A stretch of 64,000 bases of DNA from Dyella telluris (GTDB lineage Bacteria > Pseudomonadota > Gammaproteobacteria > Xanthomonadales > Rhodanobacteraceae), in the NCBI RefSeq assembly GCF_014297575.1, contig NZ_CP060412.1, positions 4,092,001-4,156,000 of the forward strand. Reading direction: 5' to 3'. Made by a program: the position numbers and the translations under genes. Positions 40,311 to 47,317 of the stretch are shown here, piece by piece; the stretch's first letter is position 1, and every line of letters begins with the position of its first letter. The notes below the pieces were generated by a model. That model did not search any database, was not told the DNA's origin, and was given only the letters and a program-made list of their open reading frames with translations.

Positions 40311-41351
40311 CTATGCGGCTGGTTTAAGCCATCGTTGCGCGGTCGATCTCGGGACGCCGGTTTGCTCCGCGATGGCGCGTACCGTCATGCCATCCTGATG
40401 AAGCCTCTCTACCTGCTCGCGCTTACTTGTATCAGCCACCGCACCCGCGGCATCGTGCAGTGCGAGTGTGGTTTCCCTCACCGGCTCGCCATCGTCGCCG
40501 ATGGACTCCACCTCGATTTCAACCTTGGACAGCAGCAACGTCGGCGGTTTGCGCCAGTCCTTTGCCTTGTCGCCGGACTTCAGCTCAAGGCCGCCATCCT
40601 TCGGCTTCAGATAGAAGTCCGAATCCATGCTGGCGCCGAAGTTGCTGTTACCGCGTCCGCGGTCCTGCGCGCCCGGGTCATTGCCGGTGTGATGCACAGC
40701 TAGCACGATGCAGCCCCATTCCTGGCGCAGTTGGTCGCACGCGGAAACGAATTTGCCCATGTCGTCGGTCGCGTTTTCGTTCGCGCCGTTCATGGCGCGC
40801 GCTACCGTGTCGATCACGATCATGGCGGGCTTTATTCCGGTGGACTCTCGCAGCTCCTCTGCCGTTTCTTTGATGATGGCCAGCGTGCTGGCGACGTTGA
40901 GCTGGTCGCACAGAAAGGGCATGCCGGACGCGATGAAAAGGGGCGCACCTTCTAGGCTTACGCCGTTGTGCTTCTCCCAGCCGTCGATGCGCTTGCGCAA
41001 GCCGCGCTGTCCTTCGCCGGCCAGGTAGAAGACTGCGCCGGGCTTCACCTCGCGCCCGTACCAAGATGTACCTGTGGCGATCCGGCAGGCCCAATCGACA
41101 GCCAGGAAGCTCTTGCACGCGCCGGGCTTGGCGATCAGCGCGGCCAGCGTGTCCCGCACCAGGTAATCACGGATAAGCCAGTCGGTCGCCTTGCGTTCGA
41201 TCCGGTCGGCGCGAGTCAGCGTAAAGAGCCGGCGGACGTTGTTGCCTGTCGCGTCATTGGCTGCGCCACCGGTCGCTTTGATGACCCGCTCAAGCTCATT
41301 ATCAGCCTGAGCCTCAATGCGGCTGATATGCGGATTTACCTCACTTGCCAT
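40311..41351 (-). CDS. AAA (RecA-fold, RepA-like) helicase
   Basis: 346 residues. A central RecA-fold ATPase of the RepA/AAA_25 type has Walker A KPGACKSFLAVD near residue 80, Walker B PAMIVIDTVARAM, and the VHHTGND sensor loop typical of the hexameric replicative helicase family. The C-terminus has an HTH (VRAIAEQTGVPRSTAQRWLK). Walker A has Cys in place of the usual second Gly (G-A-C-K-S instead of GxGKS), which may weaken activity. Together with the primase gene just upstream it forms a replication module. The start at 41351 overlaps the primase stop. Confidence 0.82.
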   Translation of the reverse strand: MASEVNPHISRIEAQADNELERVIKATGGAANDATGNNVRRLFTLTRADRIERKATDWLIRDYLVRDTLAALIAKPGACKSFLAVDWACRIATGTSWYGREVKPGAVFYLAGEGQRGLRKRIDGWEKHNGVSLEGAPLFIASGMPFLCDQLNVASTLAIIKETAEELRESTGIKPAMIVIDTVARAMNGANENATDDMGKFVSACDQLRQEWGCIVLAVHHTGNDPGAQDRGRGNSNFGASMDSDFYLKPKDGGLELKSGDKAKDWRKPPTLLLSKVEIEVESIGDDGEPVRETTLALHDAAGAVADTSKREQVERLHQDGMTVRAIAEQTGVPRSTAQRWLKPAA

Positions 41352-41781
41352 TGAGCACCTCCCTGGCGCGGGTAATACGTTCAATGGACATGGACAGGCG
41401 TGCCATGTCGTCAGCGCCTAGCGCTGCGCCGCCAGCTGTTTCCTGGGCCGCAAGTATCACGATGAGAGACTCGCGAACGAGCAAGCCAATGGCAGCAGCC
41501 CAATCGGCCTCACGGCTTAAGCGGCTGCGTTGGAATTTTCCATCGTTGCGCCAGTCGGATTTCTCAAATAGGTCGGACAAGCCGATGCCCATTGCGCTGC
41601 AAACCTGTGGGACGCTGCAACCGCCGAAGCAATTGAGAAGTACGCGGCCGTCATCGCCAAGATTGATCGAAAGGCTAGGGTTCTTGTCATCATGGGCGGG
41701 ACAACACGCAACCCAGCCCTTTCCTTGTTGGCGCAGCTTGTTGCCATCGAGACGGGCGAGAACGAGATCTATGGGGTTCAT
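41341..41781 (-). CDS. CHC2 zinc-finger primase-like protein
   Basis: 146 residues. The N-terminal half is a DnaG-type zinc-binding domain (WVACCPAHDDKNPSLSIN...VLLNCFGGCS) with the C-H-C-C ligand pattern. No TOPRIM or RNA polymerase domain follows, so by itself it would not be a complete primase; the helicase next door may supply the motor. The start overlaps the previous gene as ATGA and the stop overlaps the helicase start. Confidence 0.82.
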   Translation of the reverse strand: MNPIDLVLARLDGNKLRQQGKGWVACCPAHDDKNPSLSINLGDDGRVLLNCFGGCSVPQVCSAMGIGLSDLFEKSDWRNDGKFQRSRLSREADWAAAIGLLVRESLIVILAAQETAGGAALGADDMARLSMSIERITRAREVLNGK

Positions 41782-42401
41782 GGCGTTCCCTCATGCGGCA
41801 TGCTGCGTTGCAGATACCATCCCTCGCGCTCTTCGATTGGCGCGGCGAGCAATTGGAGGATGTCCTGGGCTTCGCGCCGCGCGCCCTTGCATGTACTCCA
41901 CACCTCGGCGTGATCGGCTTGGGCCGGACTGAAGGGCTTGTGCGCGTGGCGGTGCAATAGCTGGCAGGCCAAATCTGTGCGGACTTCGATGTTGCGCGAG
42001 AGGCGCACGAGGGAGGCGCGAAGCTCGGGCGTCATGAGCGTGTCTAGCCCAAGGTCCTGGCGTGCGTTGGTGTAGGCATCCAACACGAGCGCAGCCCATC
42101 CGGCGTCGGCAATGCCGTCGCGTCCGTCCAGTTTATTGACGGCGATGTCTGCCTGAGCGTCTGCCAGCGCCGGATCTAGCTCGACCATCGCGCGCATCAC
42201 TTCGCGAAGATGGGGGAGGGACCACATGCGGAAGTCTTCGGTGGTCATCAACCCGACTTCCATCTGCCAGTCGAAGAATGCGCCGATAGCGGCGAGTTGG
42301 GCGGAAACATCACCACTTGCTTGCGCGGAGCTAACATCGTCCATGAGGCGCCAGGCGGTTTCTTCCTGCTCAGCGGTCAGTTCAACGGTGTCCGGGGTCA
42401 C
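41778..42401 (-). CDS. Hypothetical protein in the replication operon
   Basis: 207 residues, mostly helical, acidic N-terminus (VTPDTVELTAEQEETAWRLM). The start is the GTG at 42401, which overlaps the previous stop as GTGA; a longer upstream reading is out of keeping with the dense overlaps around it. I recognise no family. It ends in an ATGA overlap with the primase gene. Confidence 0.65.
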   Translation of the reverse strand: MTPDTVELTAEQEETAWRLMDDVSSAQASGDVSAQLAAIGAFFDWQMEVGLMTTEDFRMWSLPHLREVMRAMVELDPALADAQADIAVNKLDGRDGIADAGWAALVLDAYTNARQDLGLDTLMTPELRASLVRLSRNIEVRTDLACQLLHRHAHKPFSPAQADHAEVWSTCKGARREAQDILQLLAAPIEEREGWYLQRSMPHEGTP

Positions 42402-43036
42402 GGCTTCACCTCCATGTCGGCAACGGTCGAGATGCTGACGGCATCGCGCGTCACTTCGGCGAGCAGCAGACGGCCGCCAACAGCCACGGAAACAGGCAAC
42501 GAGCGCAGGAGCTCGACCTGATCGCGTGCGATCGCTGTCATGCGTTCGGCTGAGTCCGGCGGTGACGGCAATTCCGCGTAACCCGGGTTCGGGCTCGCCA
42601 TCCATGGGGCTACACGTGCGACGCGGAAAGCCTTCTCGCCGTGGTCGCATTTCCAGACGGCGGCTTGCATGCGGTTCGTTGCGCGTGACCAGCCGACCAT
42701 GAGGATTTCGGCACCAGGAAACGAATCGACGCCTTGCGGCTTGGCGACTACCTCCATGAAGGCCTCGAGATTCTTATCTAGAAGGCTCTGCATGCGCTCG
42801 GCCATCGCGTCGTAGCCATCGAGCATGGCCCGGTTTAGATCGCTAGCCAGCCAGTTGAAGAAGTTCTGCTCGCCGCGGGCGGCCAGCACCACGTTTGCGT
42901 GAGGCAACGCGAGGAGCTTGGATCCATGCGCGCGACGCGCGAGATCCGCGGCGTTGCCGGATGAAATCGGCGCCATGCAGGTATCGACGCTTACTAGCGC
43001 ACGATCCTCAGCCACGTAACAGTTCAGAAGGCTCAT
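42398..43036 (-). CDS. Ntn-hydrolase-like phage tail-module protein (tentative)
   Basis: 212 residues beginning MSLLNCYVAEDRALVSVDTC, with GSKLLALPHANVVLAARGEQNFF and a conserved-looking MVGWS segment. This pattern resembles proteins found next to tail-tip genes in prophages that look like Ntn (HslV-like) hydrolases, but I cannot confirm catalytic residues. It overlaps the gpI-like gene upstream (ATGA) and the next gene downstream (GTGA). Confidence 0.45.
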   Translation of the reverse strand: MSLLNCYVAEDRALVSVDTCMAPISSGNAADLARRAHGSKLLALPHANVVLAARGEQNFFNWLASDLNRAMLDGYDAMAERMQSLLDKNLEAFMEVVAKPQGVDSFPGAEILMVGWSRATNRMQAAVWKCDHGEKAFRVARVAPWMASPNPGYAELPSPPDSAERMTAIARDQVELLRSLPVSVAVGGRLLLAEVTRDAVSISTVADMEVKP

Positions 43037-43431
43037 GCCCGGCCCTCCGCGACGATCAGCGGATCGCCAACGACGGAGCCGCCGATCATGATGGAGGCGC
43101 CTGCAAGGCCTGCGTAGCTGCCGAAGACGCTTGCACCAATAGTGCCGGCAGCCACACCGCTGCTCAGTGCGACCAGAGCCACCATGGCAACCGTGCGCAG
43201 GATCTTCCCGCCATTGCCGCCTTGGGGTACGCCAAGGACATGGATGGTCTGGCCCGCCTTTGGCCGCACCTTGTCCCACATGGCATGCGGCACAGAATGG
43301 CCGCCGATGGTCACGTTGCAGCTAGGGCTGGCCTGCTCGCCCATCATCTGCGCAATCGACTGGCCGGCCGGCATCTCGGAAGTCACCCAATCGGCGCTCA
43401 GGGGGTGCGTTTTTGCGAGGACAGTGATCAT
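43033..43431 (-). CDS. Lambda gpI-like tail assembly protein
   Basis: 132 residues with the two-part layout of lambda gpI: a short beta-grasp-like N-terminal half (AGQSIAQMMGE...VTIGGHSVPHAMWDKVRPKAGQTIHVLGVPQGG) followed by a glycine-rich hydrophobic half (RTVAMVALVALSSGVAAGTIGASVFGSYAGLAGASIMIGG). gpI acts in tail-tip assembly and is normally beside gpJ and gpK. None of those is here. The start (43431) overlaps the upstream gene by ATGA. The assignment is by pattern only. Confidence 0.55.
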   Translation of the reverse strand: MITVLAKTHPLSADWVTSEMPAGQSIAQMMGEQASPSCNVTIGGHSVPHAMWDKVRPKAGQTIHVLGVPQGGNGGKILRTVAMVALVALSSGVAAGTIGASVFGSYAGLAGASIMIGGSVVGDPLIVAEGRA

Positions 43432-43613
43432 GCGGCCTCCACTGCGCGGCGTTCGATCAGCAGGCGCTTGAAGCCATCGGTGGCGCGTTCCAGGTTGTTG
43501 AGCACTAGGACGTTCTCGGGTCCGTGCTCGGAGATGTGATGGGCCAAGTCGGAAATGCAGCACGCAGCGGCCAGCAAGTCGTCGTTGATGTCAGAGATGG
43601 TGCGGGGGCTCAT
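43428..43613 (-). CDS. Small hypothetical protein
   Basis: 61 residues, helical (MSPRTISDINDDLLAAACCISDLAHHIS). ATGA overlaps at both ends place it firmly in the operon. No family recognised. Confidence 0.6.
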   Translation of the reverse strand: MSPRTISDINDDLLAAACCISDLAHHISEHGPENVLVLNNLERATDGFKRLLIERRAVEAA

Positions 43614-43843
43614 GCTGCATCCCCCTGGCATTGCGCGCGCTGCGACTCGATCCAGGCCTGTACCTGCCGCTTGCTGTAGTACGTGCGGCCGTTGATCGTG
43701 AAGTGCGGCGGACCGATGCGTAGACGGCGCCAGCGCTTCAGGGTGTCCACCGAGCGCTTGATCCAGACAGCCAGCTCCTTGGTGGTCAGGTTGTCGTCGG
43801 CGATGGAATTCCATGGGGTGAACTGGATGACATTCGTAGTCAT
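43610..43843 (-). CDS. Excisionase / AlpA-type HTH protein
   Basis: 77 residues with one winged-helix segment (LTTKELAVWIKRSVDTLKRWRRLRIGPPHFTINGRTYYSKRQVQAWIES), the pattern of MerR-like excisionases and AlpA regulators. GAGGAAAA precedes the start. It is the first gene of the tight operon that ends with the helicase, so it may control both excision and operon expression. Confidence 0.78.
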   Translation of the reverse strand: MTTNVIQFTPWNSIADDNLTTKELAVWIKRSVDTLKRWRRLRIGPPHFTINGRTYYSKRQVQAWIESQRAQCQGDAA

Positions 43844-44251
43844 GCCTTTTCCTCGGGCAATAGAAGGGAGGGGCCAAGCGCGCGTGCGCTGGCGGTGCCG
43901 TGTTCAAGATTCAGGTCTAGGTTCGCTAGGTTCAGTTTTGAACAGCAGTGGACAGACTTGCTCTGTCCGCACCAGCCCATGACTACGTGGGTCTGCTCGG
44001 TGATCGCGCGTGTTGCACCTGGCTTAATTGCCGTATTGCGTGCCAGCCTTTCGGCTCGTATGTGTCCTGCGCCTCACACCGGTTATCGGTGGCCTTGCAT
44101 GGCGGAAAACTTCGCCATCGTGAGAAATGATTGCAGGTGGCAAAACGATGTCAAGTGGTGGCGTTGACGACGCATAAGGATGCGCTCGGGGCCGAAAACA
44201 AAACGGAGCCCGAAGGCTCCGCTGGGTTGATGCCCTTGCTTCTGTGGTCCC
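43844..44251. other. Control region upstream of the replication operon
   Basis: 408 bp without a supported gene. 43902-43943 has an inverted pair GTTCAA...TTGAAC enclosing two direct 9-bp repeats CTAGGTTCG/CTAGGTTCA (43917-43925, 43926-43934), which look like protein-binding sites. The rest is AT-richer than the surroundings and probably holds the operon promoter; I could not fix the -35 and -10 boxes. Confidence 0.5.
44196..44225 (-). terminator. Terminator of the gene at 44252
   Basis: On the minus strand GCGGAGCC-TTCG-GGCTCCG followed by TTTTGTTTT, 27 bases after the stop. Confidence 0.88.
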
Positions 44252-44551
44252 TTACTTCGCCCGCTGCACCGAACGAAGCGGAACTTCCAGCTCTTCGGCA
44301 ATGGCCCCGGCTTGCTCCATGAGCCCAGCGAGCAACCACGCTACGTCGGGACCAATGTTCTCAGAACCAACAGCATCTTCGGCAATCTGTTTCATTCCGC
44401 GGAGCATGCATTGCAGGTGAGAGAGCAGATCGCTCACATCGGCGTCATCGGCTACGCGAAAGAGACTTTTTCCCTCACGCGGAATCAAGCCAAAGCCGGC
44501 GCGTTCGCCCACATGCGCCAAGCTGGCGTCGAGTTCGTTAAAAACGGTCAT
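44252..44551 (-). CDS. Small hypothetical protein (DUF3077-like)
   Basis: 99 residues, with LFRVADDADVSDLLSHLQCMLRGMKQIAEDA and a helical C-terminus. The layout is reminiscent of DUF3077 proteins of Pseudomonas, but I cannot be sure. AGGGGA lies seven bases before ATG 44551. It has its own terminator and lies between the integrase gene and the control region. Confidence 0.6.
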   Translation of the reverse strand: MTVFNELDASLAHVGERAGFGLIPREGKSLFRVADDADVSDLLSHLQCMLRGMKQIAEDAVGSENIGPDVAWLLAGLMEQAGAIAEELEVPLRSVQRAK

Positions 44552-44617
44552 GCAATCCCCTGTTTACGTTGGTGGTTGAAAGCGCCCGCAGGCGCGTTAA
44601 TTCGCCTTTCGGCGGGT

Positions 44618-45943
44618 TTAGGCGGTGGCCTTGGGCACGCACAGCGCGTGCAGTTTCATCAGTGCATCGCGTTTCATATCTTCCAGGTCGCCTACTTCGT
44701 AGCTGGCGGCCTGCACGTCACCGCGACCATGTGAAAGCAGGTGCGCGCGTACCTCGCGGGGAACACGCAGATCACGTAACAGTGTTTCGGTGGTCTTGCG
44801 GATCGTGCCGGGGGTAGGGCGGCGCGCAACCTCGCCCGCATCCATCATGGCCTTGGCAATCGTTCGCATGCCCTCGGCGATTGCGTTCTCACACGCCGGC
44901 GTTAGGCCGTGCGACACGGTGAAGACGTGGTCGCCCTGCGGATCGGCACCGCGCATGGCCTCGATCGCTGCCACCGCGTCGGGGATCAGTGGCACAACGT
45001 GCTTATAGGCCACCTGCCTGCGGCCCTTGATGTCGCGTATCGTCACGCGCGCATTGCGGGCGTCGTAGTCGGCCACAGTGAGCCGGCGCAGTTGCCGCAC
45101 GCGCTGGCCGCCGGTCAGCAGGTGGAATCGCAGCGCGGCGCCATTGGCGGGATCAAGATCGAATGTGCGCCGGTAGTAGGCGGCCAGCTCATCAGGGCTC
45201 AATGACCACTTCCGTTTCTCGGCGGCTTTGTCGGCTTCCTCAGCCAATTCCTTGGGACGGCTCACGCGGAGTTCGCGAAGGGGGTTGCTATGAATCTTGA
45301 AGCCGGCAAAGGCTGTCAGGCCTAGATCGGTGCGCGCGTTGACGGCAGTGGTGTAAGCCGCGCGCAGATAGGCGCGTAGCTTTCGAGCCTCGTTGTAGTG
45401 GCCTGCATCGATGATGCGTTGGAACACTTTGGCAAGGTCGTCGATCGTCACTTCGTCGGCTGGCAGCTTGACCAGCCTGGGAAAGTGTTTCACCAGGTGC
45501 CGCTCTACGGCGTTCTCCACCGCGCGCCAGTCCTTGCGGCCACTGTCTTTCGATTGCTGTACGTAGGCGGCCAACAGGTCGGCCAGGGTATGCGCTCGTT
45601 GTCGCGCGGCCAGTGCGACTTCCTGTGCCCGACCGTCCGCCCGCTCTTGCCATGGGTCGCGGCCTACCTCGACCTGTGCCCGGAACTCCTGCGCCTTCTT
45701 GCGCGCGGCCGACACCGTAAGGGAGGGAAACATGCCCACCACCATGCGCCGCTCGCGGCCGCTGGCCTTGGCCACGTAGCACAGGAGGAACGTCTTTGTT
45801 CCCTTGGGCGTAATCTGCAGCGCGAAGCCGGGGACAAAGGCGCCTTTGCCTGTAGCTGCCGGCTTGTCGTAGTGAATGACCGGCCGGCCCTCTTCTGGGA
45901 CTGCCGCTTTCACCACGTCATCTTCCAATCGGAGCTTCGCCAT
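44618..45943 (-). CDS. Tyrosine-family site-specific integrase
   Basis: 441 residues. N-terminal DUF4102 arm-binding domain (VPGFALQITPKGTKTFLLCYV), a core-binding SAM-like domain (residues about 115-220) and the catalytic domain with Arg in LTGGQRVRQLRRL, the R-x-x-T helix TIRKTTETLLRDL, HxxG-like LLSHGRG and Tyr in AASYEV. The second His/Arg motif is slightly degenerate. It is 180 bp from the right attachment repeat and transcribed away from it; TATCCGG arm repeats lie in its upstream region. Confidence 0.92.
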   Translation of the reverse strand: MAKLRLEDDVVKAAVPEEGRPVIHYDKPAATGKGAFVPGFALQITPKGTKTFLLCYVAKASGRERRMVVGMFPSLTVSAARKKAQEFRAQVEVGRDPWQERADGRAQEVALAARQRAHTLADLLAAYVQQSKDSGRKDWRAVENAVERHLVKHFPRLVKLPADEVTIDDLAKVFQRIIDAGHYNEARKLRAYLRAAYTTAVNARTDLGLTAFAGFKIHSNPLRELRVSRPKELAEEADKAAEKRKWSLSPDELAAYYRRTFDLDPANGAALRFHLLTGGQRVRQLRRLTVADYDARNARVTIRDIKGRRQVAYKHVVPLIPDAVAAIEAMRGADPQGDHVFTVSHGLTPACENAIAEGMRTIAKAMMDAGEVARRPTPGTIRKTTETLLRDLRVPREVRAHLLSHGRGDVQAASYEVGDLEDMKRDALMKLHALCVPKATA

Positions 45944-45964
45944 GACCTATCCCTTTCGTCGCGA

Positions 45965-45993
45965 TATCCGGCACGTATCCGGTAGATATCCGG
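45965..45993. repeat. Right arm-type repeats (TATCCGG, 11-bp phasing)
   Basis: TATCCGG at 45965-45971, 45976-45982 and 45987-45993, exactly 11 bp apart and in the same orientation, starting 22 bp upstream of the integrase start. They probably bind integrase or excisionase on one face of the helix, and may also repress the integrase promoter. Confidence 0.7.
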
Positions 45994-46123
45994 TACAGCA
46001 TGCACCCGGTGTGCAACAGAGTATCCCTCCTGTAAACCCTTATTACAAGGGCTATGCGAGGGTGCATAAGGGGTTGAAGCAGTCGGATATGCGATTTGAA
46101 GCGGTCTATGGGAAGTCGCCATG

Positions 46124-46183
46124 AGGGACTTAAAATCCCTCAGCCGCAAGGCTATCCCGGTTCGATCCCGGGTCCGGGCACCA
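46124..46183 (+). repeat. Right attachment repeat (tRNA-Leu 3' fragment)
   Basis: 60-bp partial copy of the tRNA-Leu 3' part including the T arm and CCA. It is not a tRNA gene, since the acceptor 5' half and D arm are missing. A GCGG-ATCA-CCGC hairpin with a T run follows (46186-46201), probably the original terminator of the host tRNA-Leu gene. Confidence 0.88.
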
Positions 46184-46233
46184 CGGCGGATCACCGCTTT
46201 TCATCTCCGCGCATACCGCATACGAGGGATGGC

Positions 46234-46479
46234 ATGAGTGGCATCAGGTTTCTTGGCCCGTTTGATGGCCGTGTGGCGGCAGAGCTGCCCGAAGGCTTCG
46301 TGGTGGGGCGCTGCGAAGGAGAGTGCACCATCGAACAAGGAGCTCTCATTCAGGGCGTGCTTGGTCGTGTCGGCAAGCAGGAATGGTCTGATAGTTCTGG
46401 TCACGCGATGACAGTGATCGTCGAGGATTTCGACCTCGATGAAGCGGGCCTGCGCAACTGGTCTACAGGCGTCGAATAA
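46234..46479 (+). CDS. Small hypothetical protein next to the attachment site
   Basis: 81 residues starting MSGIRFLGPFDGRVAAELPEGFVVG; mostly beta/acidic. I recognise no family. It is transcribed on the opposite strand to the element and lies just outside the right repeat, so it is probably host rather than element DNA. No strong Shine-Dalgarno is seen. Confidence 0.5.
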   Translation: MSGIRFLGPFDGRVAAELPEGFVVGRCEGECTIEQGALIQGVLGRVGKQEWSDSSGHAMTVIVEDFDLDEAGLRNWSTGVE

Positions 46480-46573
46480 CGTTGTCAGTTGGCTGCTGGT
46501 CGACCTTGTAAGGCAATACCGTTGAGGCCCGTAGGAAGGCTTTGTGGCCGGGTTTTTCAAGGGCTTCAGGTGC

Positions 46574-46602
46574 TTGCATTGCGACATGATGCAGCCTATG
46601 TT
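46574..46602 (+). promoter_or_regulatory. Promoter of the response regulator gene
   Basis: TTGCAT (46574-46579) and TATGTT (46597-46602), 17 bp apart. A start of transcription near 46609 lies downstream of earlier in-frame ATG codons, which supports the GTG start at 46631. Confidence 0.6.
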
Positions 46603-46630
46603 CACCCGACACACCCAAGGAGGGCGACTG

Positions 46631-47299
46631 GTGATCAAGGTAGTGCTGATTGACGATCACGAGCTGGTGCGTACAGGCTTCAGGATGATCCTGCAGCAGC
46701 AGCCGGACATTCAGATTTGTGGCGAGGCGGGCACCGCCGAAGAAGGCTTGCGGTTGATCCGCGCAAAAGCCCCGGAGATCGCCCTGGTAGACGTGCACAT
46801 GCCGGGCATGAGCGGCATCGAGCTCACTGAACGTGTATCCCGCTCCAAGCTAGCGACACACATCATCATCGTCACCGTCGTGGATGACGCCCGCTTCCCG
46901 AAGCGTTTGCTCGATGCGGGTGCCCTTGGCTATCTGACCAAGGGCTGCACCTCGGAAGAACTGCTCGATGCCGTGCGCCAGGTGGCGTCAGGGCGTCGTT
47001 ATCTGGCGCCGGCTGTTGCGCAGCAACTGGCCCTGGCGACACTGGATGGCGAGGGTTCGCCATTTGATGCACTTTCCAGCCGCGAGCTGGAAGTAGCCAT
47101 GATGCTGGTGCGCGGAAAGGCCCTCACCACCATCGGTGAGCAGCTCAACCTGAGCCCCAAGACGGTGTCGACCTATAAGCAGCGCCTGATGGAGAAGCTG
47201 CAGGTGGATCACGTGATCAGCCTTGCGCACCTGATGACCATCCACGGCTTGCTGGATACCCACAACAATCAGGTCGGGAACAACCTGCTGGGCAATTGA
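46631..47299 (+). CDS. gacA: GacA/UvrY-family response regulator
   Basis: 222-residue NarL/FixJ-type regulator. The receiver domain starts IKVVLIDDHELVRTGFRMIL with the acidic pocket DD, phosphoacceptor Asp in ALVDVHMPGMSG and Lys in LTKG. The C-terminal LuxR-type HTH reads SSRELEVAMMLVRGKALTTIGEQLNLSPKTVSTYKQRLMEKL. GacA homologues turn on CsrA-sequestering small RNAs. Start GTG 46631 follows GGAGGG. The usual downstream partner uvrC is not here; a terminator array and rne follow. Confidence 0.85.
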   Translation: MIKVVLIDDHELVRTGFRMILQQQPDIQICGEAGTAEEGLRLIRAKAPEIALVDVHMPGMSGIELTERVSRSKLATHIIIVTVVDDARFPKRLLDAGALGYLTKGCTSEELLDAVRQVASGRRYLAPAVAQQLALATLDGEGSPFDALSSRELEVAMMLVRGKALTTIGEQLNLSPKTVSTYKQRLMEKLQVDHVISLAHLMTIHGLLDTHNNQVGNNLLGN

Positions 47300-47317
47300 T
47301 CGGGCTACAGCCGGACT

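Larger units (their letters stand above)
36740..46183. mobile_element. tRNA-Leu-integrated satellite-like element (about 9.4 kb)
   Basis: Bounded by 60-bp direct repeats of the tRNA-Leu 3' part (36740-36799 and 46124-46183, 55 of 60 identical). Minus-strand genes in transcription order are: tyrosine integrase, small unknown protein, HTH excisionase-like protein, small protein, gpI-like tail protein, Ntn-like protein, unknown, CHC2 primase, AAA helicase, two unknowns, TerS-like, TerL ATPase and TerL nuclease. No portal, major capsid, protease, tail tube or lysis gene is present. Coding is dense, with many 4-bp start/stop overlaps and no visible frameshifts, which argues for a maintained element more than a decayed prophage. 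A phage satellite is the preferred reading; a compact prophage remnant is the alternative. Confidence 0.85.

Noticed and set aside
46124..46183. Second tRNA-Leu gene
   Set aside because: Only the 3' part from the anticodon arm on is present. Acceptor 5' strand and D arm are missing, so it is an attachment-site remnant.
46096..46233. Upstream extension of the 46234 gene through the attachment repeat
   Set aside because: The extra residues are read from the tRNA-Leu fragment and its terminator, so they are not a real N-terminus.
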